Shown: one piece after another, positions 13,359 to 25,828 of the stretch
Layout: every line of letters starts with the position of its first letter
Numbering within the stretch: position 1 is the first letter of the stretch
Source: Epiperipatus broadwayi
Taxonomy: Eukaryota > Onychophora > Udeonychophora > Euonychophora > Peripatidae
NCBI GenBank assembly: GCA_028023455.1
Contig: JAQFVV010012397.1
Span: forward strand, 4,668,888 to 4,732,887
Direction: 5' to 3'
DNA: 64,000 nt
Made by a program: the position numbers and the translations under genes
Notes under the pieces: model-generated
Seen by the model: only the letters and a program-made list of their open reading frames with translations
Databases searched by the model: none
What the model was told of the DNA's origin: nothing

Positions 13359-14500
13359 TTACACTCCACCCACTTCTGAGCATTAAAATCGGGTTGAATC
13401 TTAGTCAGAGAGCTTATTTTAATTCTTTGCTTTCAACCCTTACTTCTGCTTCTATTACATACTTTTCCACTCTATCATGATAAGTGATGATGATGATGAG
13501 TATGACTTCAGAGAGACAGCTAGGTAAAACTACTCAATTCATTTCGATCGATTTTGGCTGATCAACCAATTTAATCTCTACGCATACGATACCATGGCAT
13601 AACTAACTCTCTACCAAAAAACATAAAAGAGTTTAAAACATACAAACAGCAGGATATTTCTACTGCCTGTTCATCTTGCACAAACAACAAATTCTTATTT
13701 CTTCATTTATTTCTTTATTTTATTTATTTCGAGACAATAATTCTTATTATATTTTATGTGGCTGGGAATTTCATCCAGCAGGGATAATGAGCCCAGGATT
13801 CTTACTGGTGCTTTATTTAACAGGTTTTACCACTGAAAGCCATGTGAATCTACAGTTAGCAAAGAGATGGCTAAATCAAGCTCAAAATATGACCCAAACA
13901 TAATGCATCCACACACACATATATGCCTCAATCTGCAACCTCATATACCTATTAGTGATATCTATCATTTATGTATTATCACTATTATTCATTTATTTTA
14001 TTTTATTAATTATTAATTGGCTCATTAATGAGTCTAAACAATTCTTATTTCTACCTTTATTTATTTGCTAATTATATCTGCATTTACAATTGACAGATTG
14101 TTGCACGAATAAATTACAGATTTCTCATTTTTTTTGTTATTACTTTTATTTACGACCTTTGTTTCACTGTGCTTGACTGCACAAAATTGACCATTAAATT
14201 AATCATTGATAGAACACTCGTGAATGTTTTGTTTTTTATTATTTACTTATCATTATAACTTTAATTATTTGTCATGGGATGATTTGTCCCACCTGTCATG
14301 TTTAAAAAAAAATCAACTTTATTTCTCGTGATTCTATGATGTTACTGTTTGATCAAACTGATGTATCCATCCATTTATTTTCTTCTAAGCTTAGTTTTTA
14401 TCTGGAGGCTTCTCATCCCTCCTTATTAGCCTAAGCGAGCAAGCAATATATGTCTCCTTTTCCTCCATTCCTTGTGCTACTACAAAAGCATTATTTCCAT
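13359..14500 (-). other. Gypsy region between integrase and 3' LTR, no recognised product
   Basis: The stretch holds no conserved retroelement domain that I can recognise and no long minus-strand frame. It could be 3' untranslated region or the remains of an additional ORF. The polypurine-like tract is at its left edge (13359-13380). Confidence 0.5.
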
Positions 14501-14504
14501 ACCT

Positions 14505-15623
14505 TCATCTGATTACGTAAGGGCCATCATAGATAGATTGAAATTTTTTATACATATGCTTCTCAGGGTGGCTCATAGACTGCATCCTTACCATGACCTC
14601 ATCTCCTATCTTAAATATGATTTTTGCTGCTCCCTGTCTTTGATGTCTTAAATTTCCCAACTTTTTTAACCAGCTGAGTGCTTGCTCTGTGTCCTTCCTT
14701 CTATTTATCAATCTTGTTCCCACTGGTAGTCTGGTTTCAAAGGGGCATGGGATGTTTCTTCCATGATTCAGTTTTTGACCAGTTTATCATATTTACTTTT
14801 GCAGGATTTCTTTTACCCATCTTCGATGGTCGTCATGGATGTAGACATGAAATAATCACCCCAATTCCCTCATAATTTGCTCACACGGATTATATTGAGG
14901 GTTAGGGTTTGACGTCAGTATGTGTTTTATCCCATGTCTGTGAATCCAATTCTTCCATTCATTGGATATGAATGGGGTTCCATGATCCGATAGAATTTTT
15001 TCAGGAATTCTCACAGCTCTGAAGTGCTGTTGCTCTAAAGCCCTAATGGTTTGTTTTGCCTTAGCCTGAATTACTGGATACACTGCCACTAGTTTTGAGA
15101 ATATATCATATGTGACAAGCAGATATTTCATTTTATTAAACAGGGGTACTGGCCTGTAAAAGTCAATTGCTATTAAACTATTGGGTCGCTGGACATAGAT
15201 TGGTTGTAATGGCCCTATCCCCAATGTGTTAGGTGGCTTCATATTTCCACACACAGCACATGTGCCAATGATATTTGTAATATTAGCATACATTTGCAGC
15301 CAGTAGGACCAATGGCTGAGCCATCCTTCCACCTTCTTCACCCCATAATGGCCATATATATTATGTATGTGTTCAATCACTCATTTTGTCATGGTGACTG
15401 GAAGGACAATACACATTTGTTTCTTTCTCTTAAACACACATTGAAGGACTTCCCCTTTTAAGCAGAAGTGCTTCCTGTCCTTCCACAATGGATTCTTCTT
15501 CATGTCAATCATAAGATGATGTTGTAAATAGTTTATTATCTGCTTGCACTCATTGTCCCTTCCTTGATGCTCTTTTAATTTCCACAAATCATCTTCCATC
15601 GTTCCTTCTCCACCTATTTCCAC
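14505..15623 (-). pseudogene. Gypsy integrase remnant
   Basis: The N-terminal HHCC zinc-binding module is visible: HIHNIYGHYG followed by GTCAVCGNMK. The catalytic core D,D-35-E triad is recognisable as AIDFY, ILSDHGTPF and PNPQYNPCEQ. The C-terminal GPY/F module is seen as FQSIYDGPYVIR at about 14505-14545. The enzyme would insert the cDNA into the genome. The frame is broken between 15381 and 15380 and again between 14856 and 14723, so no continuous protein remains. All insertions of this type in the window are in TA repeats. Confidence 0.9.
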
Positions 15624-15639
15624 TGTTGCTATATATATA

Positions 15640-17078
15640 CTCCATCACAGCTTAAGTGTTGCCCTTCTGCTACTGGATATCGGCTTAGAGTATCTGCTAC
15701 AATGTTTTATTTTCCACAGCAGTACACTACTTTATAGTTAAATTCTTACAGGAACAAACTCCACCTTATTAGCATGCTATTTGCCAAAAATCTGTGGTTA
15801 AGAAACTCAAGGCTCTTATGGTCGGTAATCACCACTACTTCCAAACCTATCAAATATTGCTGAAATTTTTTAAACACCCACACAAACTGCCAGCGCTTGC
15901 TTCTCAGTCATGGTATAATTCACTTCCAGTCCTTTCAGTAAGTGACTAATGAAGCAAAGGATCTCGTGTTGCTCTTTTTCTAGTATTTGAAACACATGGC
16001 CCCCAGTTCAAACCCACTTCTAAATGGTTTATTGAAATCAGGATATGACAGCATAACTTCCCCTAAGAATCCCTCCTTCACTTTTTGGAAACTATACTCA
16101 TGGTGTTCACCTCACATCCATGCCTTCTCCTTTCTTAATAATTGTAGTAATGGCTCCATGTCTAGTGAAAACCCCTATAGAACTGATTGTAAAATGTACA
16201 CAGCCCCAGGAACGATTTAACATGTTTTTTATTTCGAGGTGTAGGAAACACCTGAATTGCTTGAATTTTTTCAGGGTTAGGTAGTATTCCCCTCTTGCTG
16301 ATGATATGGCCTAGAAATTTGACCTCAGTAGCCATCATGTGGCTTTTATTTAAATTGATTCTGATACCTTTTCTTTTGCACTCACCTAATAACCACTCTA
16401 AATGCTCAAAATGTTCCTATATACTTTCTGTTGTGACACCAATATCATCCACATATATTACAACAAAATTTTTAACCTCTTCCAACAACACTTGATCTAG
16501 ACACTGCACTAGCCCTCCTCACTATTTTTTAACCCAAATGGAATTCTATTAAAGTTATATGCTCGTCCATTATACCTAAATGCCGTATATTTCTGGTCCC
16601 TTGGATGCAACTTAATTTGCCAATAACTGGACGTCAAGTCAAAAGTCGAAAATATTTTTTTATTTTTAAATCTTGTTAACAATTCATTCATAGGTGGCAG
16701 AGCATTTGTATCAGGAATGGTTATTCTGTTCAACTGTCTAGCATCCAAACACAACCGAATTGTTCCGTCCTTTTTCTTTACTGTTACGATGGGGTTATTA
16801 TATGAGAATGAGCACTTAGATATGATTCCCCATGTTAGCATTTTGCCTATTCGCTCTTCTACCTCACATACGCATGAGCTCGATGAGGCCAATGTTCCAT
16901 GAGCCTTATCCTGTGTTAATACCCTCGGATCTCTCCGGGAATCTCCGAGAACACCACCTTGTGGCAGTGTAATAATTTCTTCAGCCTATCTCTTTGTCTA
17001 TCACTTATGACTTTTGATTCATCTATCACTTTCAGCATTTCTATCTCCATCAAGGCGCTTTGTGTATAATCCCTTTTA
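15640..17078 (-). pseudogene. Gypsy reverse transcriptase and RNase H remnant
   Basis: The N-terminal connection region reads FSEIPGEIRGY (about 16920-16950). The RT palm includes IVTVKKKDGTIRLCLDAR, FSTFDLTSSYWQIKL (first catalytic Asp), AFRYNGRAYNFNRIPFGLKN and the YVDD box at 16444-16455. RNase H is identified by VITDHKSLEFLN near 15798-15835. A single frameshift falls just after FGLKN (about 16515), and other frame changes occur in the thumb and RNase H. The protein would copy element RNA into DNA in the particle. Confidence 0.9.
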
Positions 17079-17595
17079 TCAGTTTGTTCCCTTAAATCCA
17101 TTTATAAATGGAGTTGTTACATTACCCATCTCTTCCCAACTATGCTTAAAATCCAACACACAATCATTTTTATGCATAAAGTCTGATCCTAATATAACTT
17201 CATGGATTAATTCTTCTAGAATCAACAATATATGATCATACTCTCTATTAGCTATGCATAATGTCACCCATACATGTTTTGATGCCAGTTTGACTCTCTT
17301 CCCATTAGCCATTAAAACGTGTCATTTTCAAAGGTAGGGTTTTAATTCCTGGGTTGGCACCACTTACTTTATCAAACATCTCCTGTGACACAACAGATAT
17401 CTGACTCCCCAAGTCTAATAGTGCCATAGTCCCAATTTCTCCTACTTTTATTTTTATCTTTGGATAGATCTGCTGTGCCATCATAGGCATACTCTCTTCC
17501 CTATTATGTACCAAGTTTGCTAACTGTATATGTCCAGCTTCCACATCTTTGTCTCCTCCTGTACTATTATCTAAAGTTATTAAAACCTCAGCCAT
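17079..17595 (-). pseudogene. Gypsy aspartic protease remnant
   Basis: The motif MALLDLGSQISVVS occupies the place of the active-site D-[ST]-G loop, with Leu at the usual Ser/Thr position, which would probably inactivate it. Downstream, VILGSDFM and CVLDF match the second conserved protease motif (ILGxDF). The two halves are in different frames, overlapping near 17305. Confidence 0.8.
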
Positions 17596-17599
17596 CTTT

Positions 17600-18016
17600 C
17601 TACCATTTGCTTGTCAATCATCATTTGTTCTATCTATGTGGGCAAGCCTTGTCTAACTAGCCACATGATTTCATGCTCTGTCAATGGGTGTATAGTGAGT
17701 GCTCTCAATTTCACTACCTGTCTGCGAAAAAATGTGTGGAGTGATTTCCCCAGCTGCCATTTAATGTGTTATTTGAAACTTAAAATTTTCCTGAAGCTTC
17801 TCCCCCCAGTAGCTTGCTAACATCGAGTGCTTATATTCCTCGAATGTCGCCAGTTTTACTTGTAGTGTACCACCAAAACCGGGCTTCATCCTGTATGTGA
17901 GTGCGTGCTATAGCAACCCTTGCCTCCTCACTCAATCCATTCAAGTTGCAATACCACTCCATGCCCTCCAAATGCTCATTTGGTGTCGCTCCCTTTTTTC
18001 CTGAAAATGTTTTCAT
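17600..18016 (-). pseudogene. Gypsy gag remnant
   Basis: The open part starts MKTFSGKKGATPNEHLEGME and includes DEARFWW, a typical gag capsid segment. After a frame change it continues through KSLHTFFRRQVVKLRAL and EHEIMWLVRQGLPT, also gag-like, and then an in-frame stop. No CCHC knuckle was recognised before the protease. Assignment rests on position directly upstream of protease and the general gag pattern. Confidence 0.75.
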
Positions 18017-18039
18017 TCTTAAGAACTGACTTGCTGCCT

Positions 18040-18628
18040 CTGTTTAATGAACGTATTGCCTCAGGGTTCAGTCAAGGATACAGATACGAATTAAATTTCT
18101 ATCTGTATTTGCTCTCTGCTTGTATTGTAATGGAAATGGTTTATTTGTTGGTTGATTATTATTTATTAATTTTAGTTCTAGTTTATTTCTATTATTTTAT
18201 TTATTTTATCTTACAACATTTTATTCTTCCATTTATTTATTTATTATCAATTTAGCTATTGCCGAAATATCCTGGACTGGCCCCCAATTGTAATGGAAAT
18301 GGTTTATTTGTTGGTTTTGATTTATTTTAGCTTTCCTTTCTTAGTTCTATTTTATATTTATTATTTTATTTCTTTTTATCTTATAACATTTTATTCTTCC
18401 TTTCATTTGCTTATTTATTATCAATTTAACTATGGCCGAAATATCCTGACTTAGCCTTCAACTGTAATGGATATTGTTTATTTAGTTTAATTTACTACGA
18501 ATTTTTCAATCATTAATTAATTAGTTAACCATCACCATTACAATACAAGCAGAGAGCAAATACAGATACAAATTTACTTCGTATATGTATCCTTGACCGA
18601 ACCCCGAGGTAATATGTACATATTATCT
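18040..18628. repeat. Inverted repeat spanning the 5' LTR / leader junction
   Basis: The leader (18062-18125; minus strand begins ATACAAGCAGAGAGCAAATA) is the complement of an LTR segment at 18543-18606 (plus strand begins with the same 20 bases). Roughly nine in ten positions match over 64 bp. Inside the LTR the pairing continues between TGTAATGG at 18126 and CCATTACA ending 18542. The stem encloses about 385-417 bp. Confidence 0.85.
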
Positions 18629-20032
18629 TGGCGTTATTTTTCCTGGTCAAGCACTCTCGGCTGCTGAACAAGCAAACTATTTCCAAGATATTTAACAAAT
18701 GTCCAGCACTTGCTATTTTATTATTTTTATAATTGGGAGATTCTCACAAACAAGCAGCACATGAATGCCTTTTAAAATCAGCCTTACCCTTTAATCAATA
18801 AATTATAGTTTCCCTCCTCTGTCATAGCTTGGTGATAGGAGAATAAAGCAACTACATGCAATTTAAGAATAAATATGTTTAATAACACTCACACACATAT
18901 ATAAAAAATACATAATAATAAAAAAATACACCCTTATATAAATTACATAGCAATGATAAAATAGAGTAAAATACATTGAATATTAAAGTTACGTATTTAA
19001 GTTCTCCTGAAGTTATATTGGGCAGGGTTCTAAGTCTATCAAGATTATTTCTTCCTAATTAGATTTTATTGTCTAATTATTTTCTTCTTTGTTTATTATG
19101 CTAATATAAAAAATTAAATGCATGCATGCTTTAGTTACCTAGGTTTTCTTTGTGGTTGTTTCCATGGGCAGTTTTCGAATGCTCGTACCATCCAGTGGGA
19201 GATCATCCCTTCTTTTGTAGAGAGGGTATGTCCTTTACACTGTCAGCTGAATTGATTTTTCTTTGAATTTGATTTTGTTACTTTCTCATTCCAGTTCTTA
19301 ATTCTTTGTTTCTTTAAGTAGATTTTAAGTCATTCAGTTACAGAAGCAGCAATCTCTCTAGCAGGTCAGGCAGAGTTCTTATACATTGTGAATCAGTGGT
19401 CAGACAGGTCGAGTACGAACCCACATTGTTTTATTGCCACTAGCCATGCACTTCTTTCATTTTTCTTTTAGTTGCTGCTTCTTCAAAATCTCATAATCAA
19501 TCTGGATAAGTGTAATTCTTCTCCTACTGTCCTTTCTTTTGTTCATTGTTTTCTGTAAATTTTTAATTAGTTCTTACTAATTTCCAACGAATTCTTATCA
19601 ACACATATCTTTAATTAGTGGCTGGAATGTAGGTTTTAATTATCGAACTATAATTACAAAGCTTTTCCTTCAGATATTAATTCTTCTTTGTCTGTGGAAT
19701 TCCATTAGTCCAACAGACTTTCACACCTCTAATTTGCATGGCCATATTGTTTTATATTATATATTTCATTTATTTTTACTTAAAGTTTATAATTCATTTT
19801 TTCACGTTTATGTTTACAATTTATTTTAACTTATCACAATATTTTTTAAAAGAGAGAAAGAGACGCATTTCTTTATGCACCCCCTCCCCTTCTCTTACTA
19901 TAAAAAAATCAAAGTAATTTCGAAATTTCTGAATGTAAACTTTTTTTTCTTCTTTTTCTTAATTTCTAGTAGCTGACCTATTTACCTTTAGTAATAAATA
20001 TATACGTGTGATGATGACTTTACATGGTCATC

Positions 20033-20035
<3 letters not shown>
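18126..20035 (-). repeat. 5' LTR of the gypsy element (right copy)
   Basis: It is collinear with the left LTR. The terminal hairpin at 20007-20035 has arms TGTGATGA(T)GAC and GTCATCACA. It carries the same tandem units (18126-18288, 18289-18462). The outer edge runs into TA repeat at 20036. Confidence 0.88.

Positions 20036-20067
<32 letters not shown>
20036..20067. repeat. TA microsatellite, right side of the gypsy target
   Basis: A continuation of the TA array interrupted by the gypsy element. Confidence 0.9.
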
Positions 20068-20069
<2 letters not shown>

Positions 20070-20726
20070 CTATGTGCTTTTTGTCTATTTAATTATATAT
20101 AATCCTACCAAACATGAACAGTACAAGTTTGGTAGAATTACATAATTGTATAAAAAATTGTATATACTATTGAGAATTAATTATATATAATAAATTAACT
20201 AATGTACTTGAAAATATTTGTAACCAATCAAATAAGTTAGATTTGCTGCACATTTGACCAGCATGTTTATTATTAATTCATGAGCTACCATTTAGGTATC
20301 ATCTGGAATATTTATTATTGGATTATAATTTTTACAACATAATGACAATCTTTTAGGATTAGTAAAGTTAATCCTAAGTTTTAAGGGTGACATTGAGATA
20401 CACAAGTAAAAAAGGTTTAAGATAAAAATATTATTAATTTTTGAGCTTTATTACAATTTAAATTCTATAAAAGATGCTAAAATAAATTAAATACCCAACC
20501 TAAGAAAGAATTACATAGTTCTTTAATGATGCTTATTGTGAATAAGTGAGAATGATAATAAATACATACTTGTAAAGCACATTTGTGTAACATAAATGAA
20601 AATTTTAAACAAATTTCAACTAATGAATGCTACTAAGGATGGTGTACATTGTTGTAAGATGACTATAACTATTATTTTTTCTTATATTAGTATATTGAAT
20701 ATTGTAGAGTTTATTTTAAAGTATTT

Positions 20727-21105
<379 letters not shown>

Positions 21106-21109
21106 ATGC

Positions 21110-21430
21110 TGAACCTAATGTAATTAGAAGGAATTTGAACTCAGACTTTCAAGCTCCTTACAACTAATCATTCCATCCTATACAACTAACACCCATGAAT
21201 GCATACATATAAAAAGATAAATAATTTCCAATATATGTATATTATCCTGAACCAACATTCATCAGTTGGTCCAGAACATCATCTCTCACACACATACTTA
21301 ATCAATGCTCAGTTTTTATTAAGATAGCACTTCCTCAAACTTTAAAGGGCATCCTTATTTTCTCCACTCTTCAATTCTTCAGCCATAAATATCATTGAAA
21401 ATCTCATGAAGGAATGCTGATGAATAAATA
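21110..21430 (-). repeat. S2 repeat copy on the minus strand
   Basis: Minus-strand order matches copies 640-1015 and 57655-58035: TTTTCAATGATATTTATGGC, GCTATCTTAATAAAAACTGA, GACCAACTGATGAATG, TTATTTATCTTTTTA, then AAAGTCTGAGTTCAAATTCC (B-box-like). This third long copy, in a different context, establishes the family and its approximate length. Confidence 0.7.
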
Positions 21431-21601
21431 AAAATGGAAAAGCAGTATGTTTTTAAAAGATAATTATTTGATTTTTTCCTTAAACGTCTTAGTTTGGATC
21501 AGTTATAGAATTCCAGGATCCTCTCATATGCTGATTTATATGCTTTGAAGAGTAGTTGCCTTTACCCTACTCAAGAGCTATATCTATTACAATCTTGAAT
21601 A

Positions 21602-21922
21602 ATTAATAGACACCAGATAATATAGACCTATATATTCTCATCTCCAGACCAGTTTTGGACTTTTGACTTTATCAATAAAGATTAAAATTCAAAATGGGAT
21701 CTAATGCATCTATTTATCCACCAGCCACTTTATACAATTTTTAAGATAATAATTTGAAGTTAGTATATTTATGCAAATGAATTACCCTGGGTTTAAAACC
21801 TAATTTTTTTTAGATTTCAGAATATTAGTTTGAATAGTATAAAGGAATAAAAGATCGCTGTGTGAAACTCAAAACCTTATTGGGTGCAGATTTTAGGATC
21901 ATATTATCTGGTGTCCATTAAC
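21602..21922. mobile_element. MITE candidate with 26-bp terminal inverted repeats
   Basis: The left end, TTAATAGACACCAGATAATA (from 21603), is mirrored by the complement of the right end, which reads GTTAATGGACACCAGATAAT. They enclose about 320 bp with no coding frame. Only two mismatches occur across the paired ends. No second copy was seen in the window, so its mobility is inferred only from the structure. Confidence 0.5.
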
Positions 21923-21924
21923 AA

Positions 21925-24900
21925 GTAGAATTTAGTAATAGAAAAAACAATTTTTTAAATTAAAAAACAAAATATTTTTGTTTACTTCTAAAGTTGACTG
22001 TCTTTTATATTAGTTCTTTTATTTGATATATGAATAGCTGTTTGTTGAAAAAATAAAATTGATAAATAAAAACTGAAAGTGTCATCTGCATAATTATTTT
22101 TTTTACAAGTTTTTTTTTCCAAAATTAAGTCAACTCTGTTATTTAGCTGAAAAATTTTAAACATTTTTCTTATTTAATTAAAATTTTAATTGTAGAGGAA
22201 ATTCTTTTTTTTACATACGCTAAATAATTTCATTATTTATTATTTTACAATCCTTAATTAGATTAATTTATTGTAAACCTTATCCAATAGACGTAATGCC
22301 CTGTTTATTACAATGATAAAGTAGAGAACTAAAGGTTCTAGAATGAAACTCAACCTGTAATGTTCAGCAATAAAATAATATGGGATTTCCTGAGCAATTA
22401 ATCATTCCGACTTTTTTCCCATTAGCAACTACCCAAAAAGGATGATCTGTCCGTATTGTAACTTCAGAGAAAAAAAAAATTAAAAGTGAATTTTTCTATA
22501 TTGGATAAACCAATCTGTAAAATTCATGCATTAACATATACATATATTGGGCTTTCATTTGTATATTTAAAATATCACGATGGTGTCTTTTAAATTTTGT
22601 TTTATATATAATTAAAATTTTATTTCACTAAGAGTTAAATTATGTAGGATAGTCTTATAGCTAAGTGAGTTAGCTATTCAATAATGTTTGTAAATGGGTA
22701 ATTATTTAACAGCTAGAAAGTAAAAGCTCCAAATTAATCTGAATTGATGAGATGAGTATTTACATGTTGCCATAAAAAAAAAAAATATGATTGTAATAAA
22801 ATGAATGAAGGGGTCATATACCTATGAACATTAAGTACACAATTATAGTGATCTTTTATTGCATTCCATTCTTAGTTATATTCTAAGTTAATAATTATAC
22901 ATATTTTGGGAGACTATTTATGATAATTTTTTATAAAAAATATGCCTCATTATCAGCATTACAAACCCATTCCAATATAGGCATGTTTTATTGGTCTAGT
23001 TAAATGAAAACATCAAATTTAGTTTAGTGATTTTATTGAGATTTTATTTGGAATATTACATAGCACCTTTATACAAAATTTATCAGTGCATTTATATGTA
23101 ATTTATTTCTCATTTCTGTGCAATAATTATAAAACAAAACTGTCACATACAACATATATACAATTTTTTTGAAATATTTATATAATTACAATGAAATAGT
23201 ATATTTATTAACATGTTAAATACACAAACAGCAAATTAGTATCTGTGATGTACATAAATTTCTAAATATGTCTTGGTACTAAAGTGCTACCAACTGAGAT
23301 ATTTACATTGGTACATATTCTCAAACTATTGACAATCCAATGTAAAGATTGTCAAAAATCTTTCTTCTATTTCTGGCTAATAAACCAAATATTTATTTAT
23401 AGGATGCATTCAAAATAAGACAATATTCTATAGATCATTTTTAGAATGGGATAGAATCTGCTATAATTGTTATAAACACTTCTGTAAAAAATATGTAAAC
23501 AAAATTGAAGCTATCATGTATACCAATTTTACATTCAATTTTCATTTTAAATGCCTCACTAATATCCATAAAAACATTAATTAAATTCTTTGTAATTAAG
23601 CCAATAAATTTTTTTATATATTAAATTAGTAAAAATCCATATATAAATTATCTTTATGTTCAGTACAATTTCTTGCAGTTGTCTGATAATAAAAAATACA
23701 TTTATGATGTTTCATGGGTTTCTTAAAACATATTAAATCTATAATAATATTTGATTTATGAGCAAAAATACTGCTTTCAATAAAAATCAGGTTTACTGAA
23801 GAGTATAGCAATAATATTCCATGAGAGTTATTGTCATAATTATAAGGAAGCTGTCTTCCTTACAACAACAGAGCCATCTACACTACAAATGGAACACTAT
23901 CATAGCTTTATAGTCACTTTAAAGTAAAATTATTTAAGAACTTAAATAGTTATACCATTGCAAATTGAATATTTCTGATATTGACATTTTAAAGATGTTT
24001 TAATTTCATCAAAATGACTATTTTCATACACATCTAAATCAGGTGATTTTTAAGTAATTTTATCTGAAGTCATCATTCCAAAAGATAATAAAATATATAC
24101 TTACATCTTATCAAAATATTGTTATTTCATAAAGAATACTGATTGGTATTATAGTGTTAATTTTATGTTATATATGTTATATTCACTGCACCAAAATAAA
24201 TAAATAAAGGAATCCTCAATTAGCAGTTTAAATCTATTAATCAGTCTCAAATTTTTTAATTTGTAAATAAAGAATAGCATGTTTTCTTTTAATGTTGCAA
24301 TAATTACCAATAAATAAGTCTAAACTTTTTAATAAGTTTTTCAACCGACTATTTTTATTTACACATCTTTCTATGCCTCAATAAGTTAATGAAACTTTCC
24401 AGAAGTAGCAATTTTTTTCTAAAGAAAAAAGTATTTTTTTATTTTACTAATTCATTTTTAACAATAAGACTTATTTTTCTAGTGCTTTATAATTTTAATC
24501 TTGGATCAAATCAATCTATCATCTGATCAAGAATATGAATTTCTAAGAACTTTATAACTTTACTATATATTTTTGCTTCTCATTACTAATGATATCTATA
24601 AATTGATATTATTTTGAGTATTGATACATTTTATTGCTTATGATAAATAATCCATGTAAAAAATTCAAGACCGAAAGATAATATATTTAACTTTACCGAA
24701 ACCCTTTTATTACTTTCAATAACTTTAGTATTCACTTTACTATCTCTATCAACCATTACTAACGTTTCTAAAATAAAAAAATAAAACAATTCTTTTGCTG
24801 GTATTGATACAATAGTATAAAATTCGCTGAATCAAATGTTGTAGCATAAGCATGGATAAAATGATGTCAGGTACTAATGCATGAATAAATTTTTATATTG

Positions 24901-25800
24901 ATTAAATTTCATGGATATAGTTCAAAATTTGAAAAATTGAAAATGGTATTAGATTTCAAAATGAATCAAATACCACACAGTCTTTTATCATTTAAAAAAT
25001 TATCTTTTCCAAAAAATTTATAGCCATCTACTTTTTCAATCAAACCTTTGACTTTTAAAAGATTAGTTTCATTACAGATAATTATACCACCCTTTACCTT
25101 TAACTGCTTATTAGCTACAATTCTTCATAAGAAGATAAATTTGCACATACCATGTATTTATTTGTAGATAATGATCAAAGACCTATCTGTATTACTAACA
25201 TTGCTTTTTATATAATTATTTTTTCCATTATGAATATTATAATTATTTCTATCATTTAAATAAAAATATGTAGATTTATGATTTAGTCAAAGTATGATAA
25301 GATAGAGATATGGGAAATAAAAATCCTTTTCCAAATCTAGTTTTCAGTGACTCATTATGTATTACACTGTTGTATGCAAAATCAAACAATTCTTAATCAA
25401 CCCACTCTGCCCCTTTTAATTGTTTTTCAGAATCGTTATATATATATATATATCCTTCTTTATAAAAAAGCATGTAGATAACATTATTTGTGTATATAAT
25501 TCAAGGATGGAATAATTATTGCATAAGCAAATAATTTTTATTGTCAAGGTTTTACAAACATGTGAAAACTTATAAAGACAGGTTGTATGTTAACCTAAAT
25601 GACTAGACCTATTAAAAGAGAAAAAATGTGAAAGACTGATAAAAAGAGTGCATAAGCTATGAGTTAAAAATTACTTGCATATGTACAATAAATTAGCTTT
25701 CAATTAAATACCAATCTACAAAGTTCTTTTATGAGCCAGTATTATATTTCAAAATCAGCAGAAGATACTCTTAGATATTTTATTACCTGCCATATACTGA
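21925..25800. other. Long AT-rich stretch with no recognised feature
   Basis: About 3.9 kb of AT-rich DNA was read on both strands with no recognisable coding region, tRNA-like box or transposon end. A short TA run lies at about 25439-25455. Confidence 0.45.
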
Positions 25801-25810
25801 TGATTCAACA

Positions 25811-25828
25811 TTATATATATATATATAT
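25811..25828. repeat. TA tract flanking the 7.67-kb LTR element
   Basis: An 18-bp TA tract directly abuts the TG of the left LTR. The matching tract on the other side is at 33495-33510. Confidence 0.85.

Larger units (their letters stand above)
11438..20035 (-). mobile_element. Degenerate Ty3/gypsy LTR retrotransposon
   Basis: An 8.6-kb element oriented on the minus strand. Long direct repeats (11438-13358 and 18126-20035, about 1.9 kb) begin TG and end CA and are flanked on both sides by TA repeat, so an ATAT-type target duplication is compatible but unreadable. The internal part (13359-18125) encodes, in minus-strand order, gag, aspartic protease, reverse transcriptase, RNase H, and integrase with a GPY/F module. 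The PR-RT-RH-IN order defines Ty3/gypsy. A purine-rich tract (AGAAGTGGGTGGAGTG) lies just upstream of the left LTR on the minus strand, as expected for the plus-strand primer. The 1.1 kb between integrase and the 3' LTR has no recognisable product. Stops and frameshifts in every domain make it non-autonomous now. Confidence 0.92.

Noticed and set aside
13676-13903. 75-codon plus-strand frame inside the gypsy internal region
   Set aside because: It is antisense to the element, isolated and without a domain.
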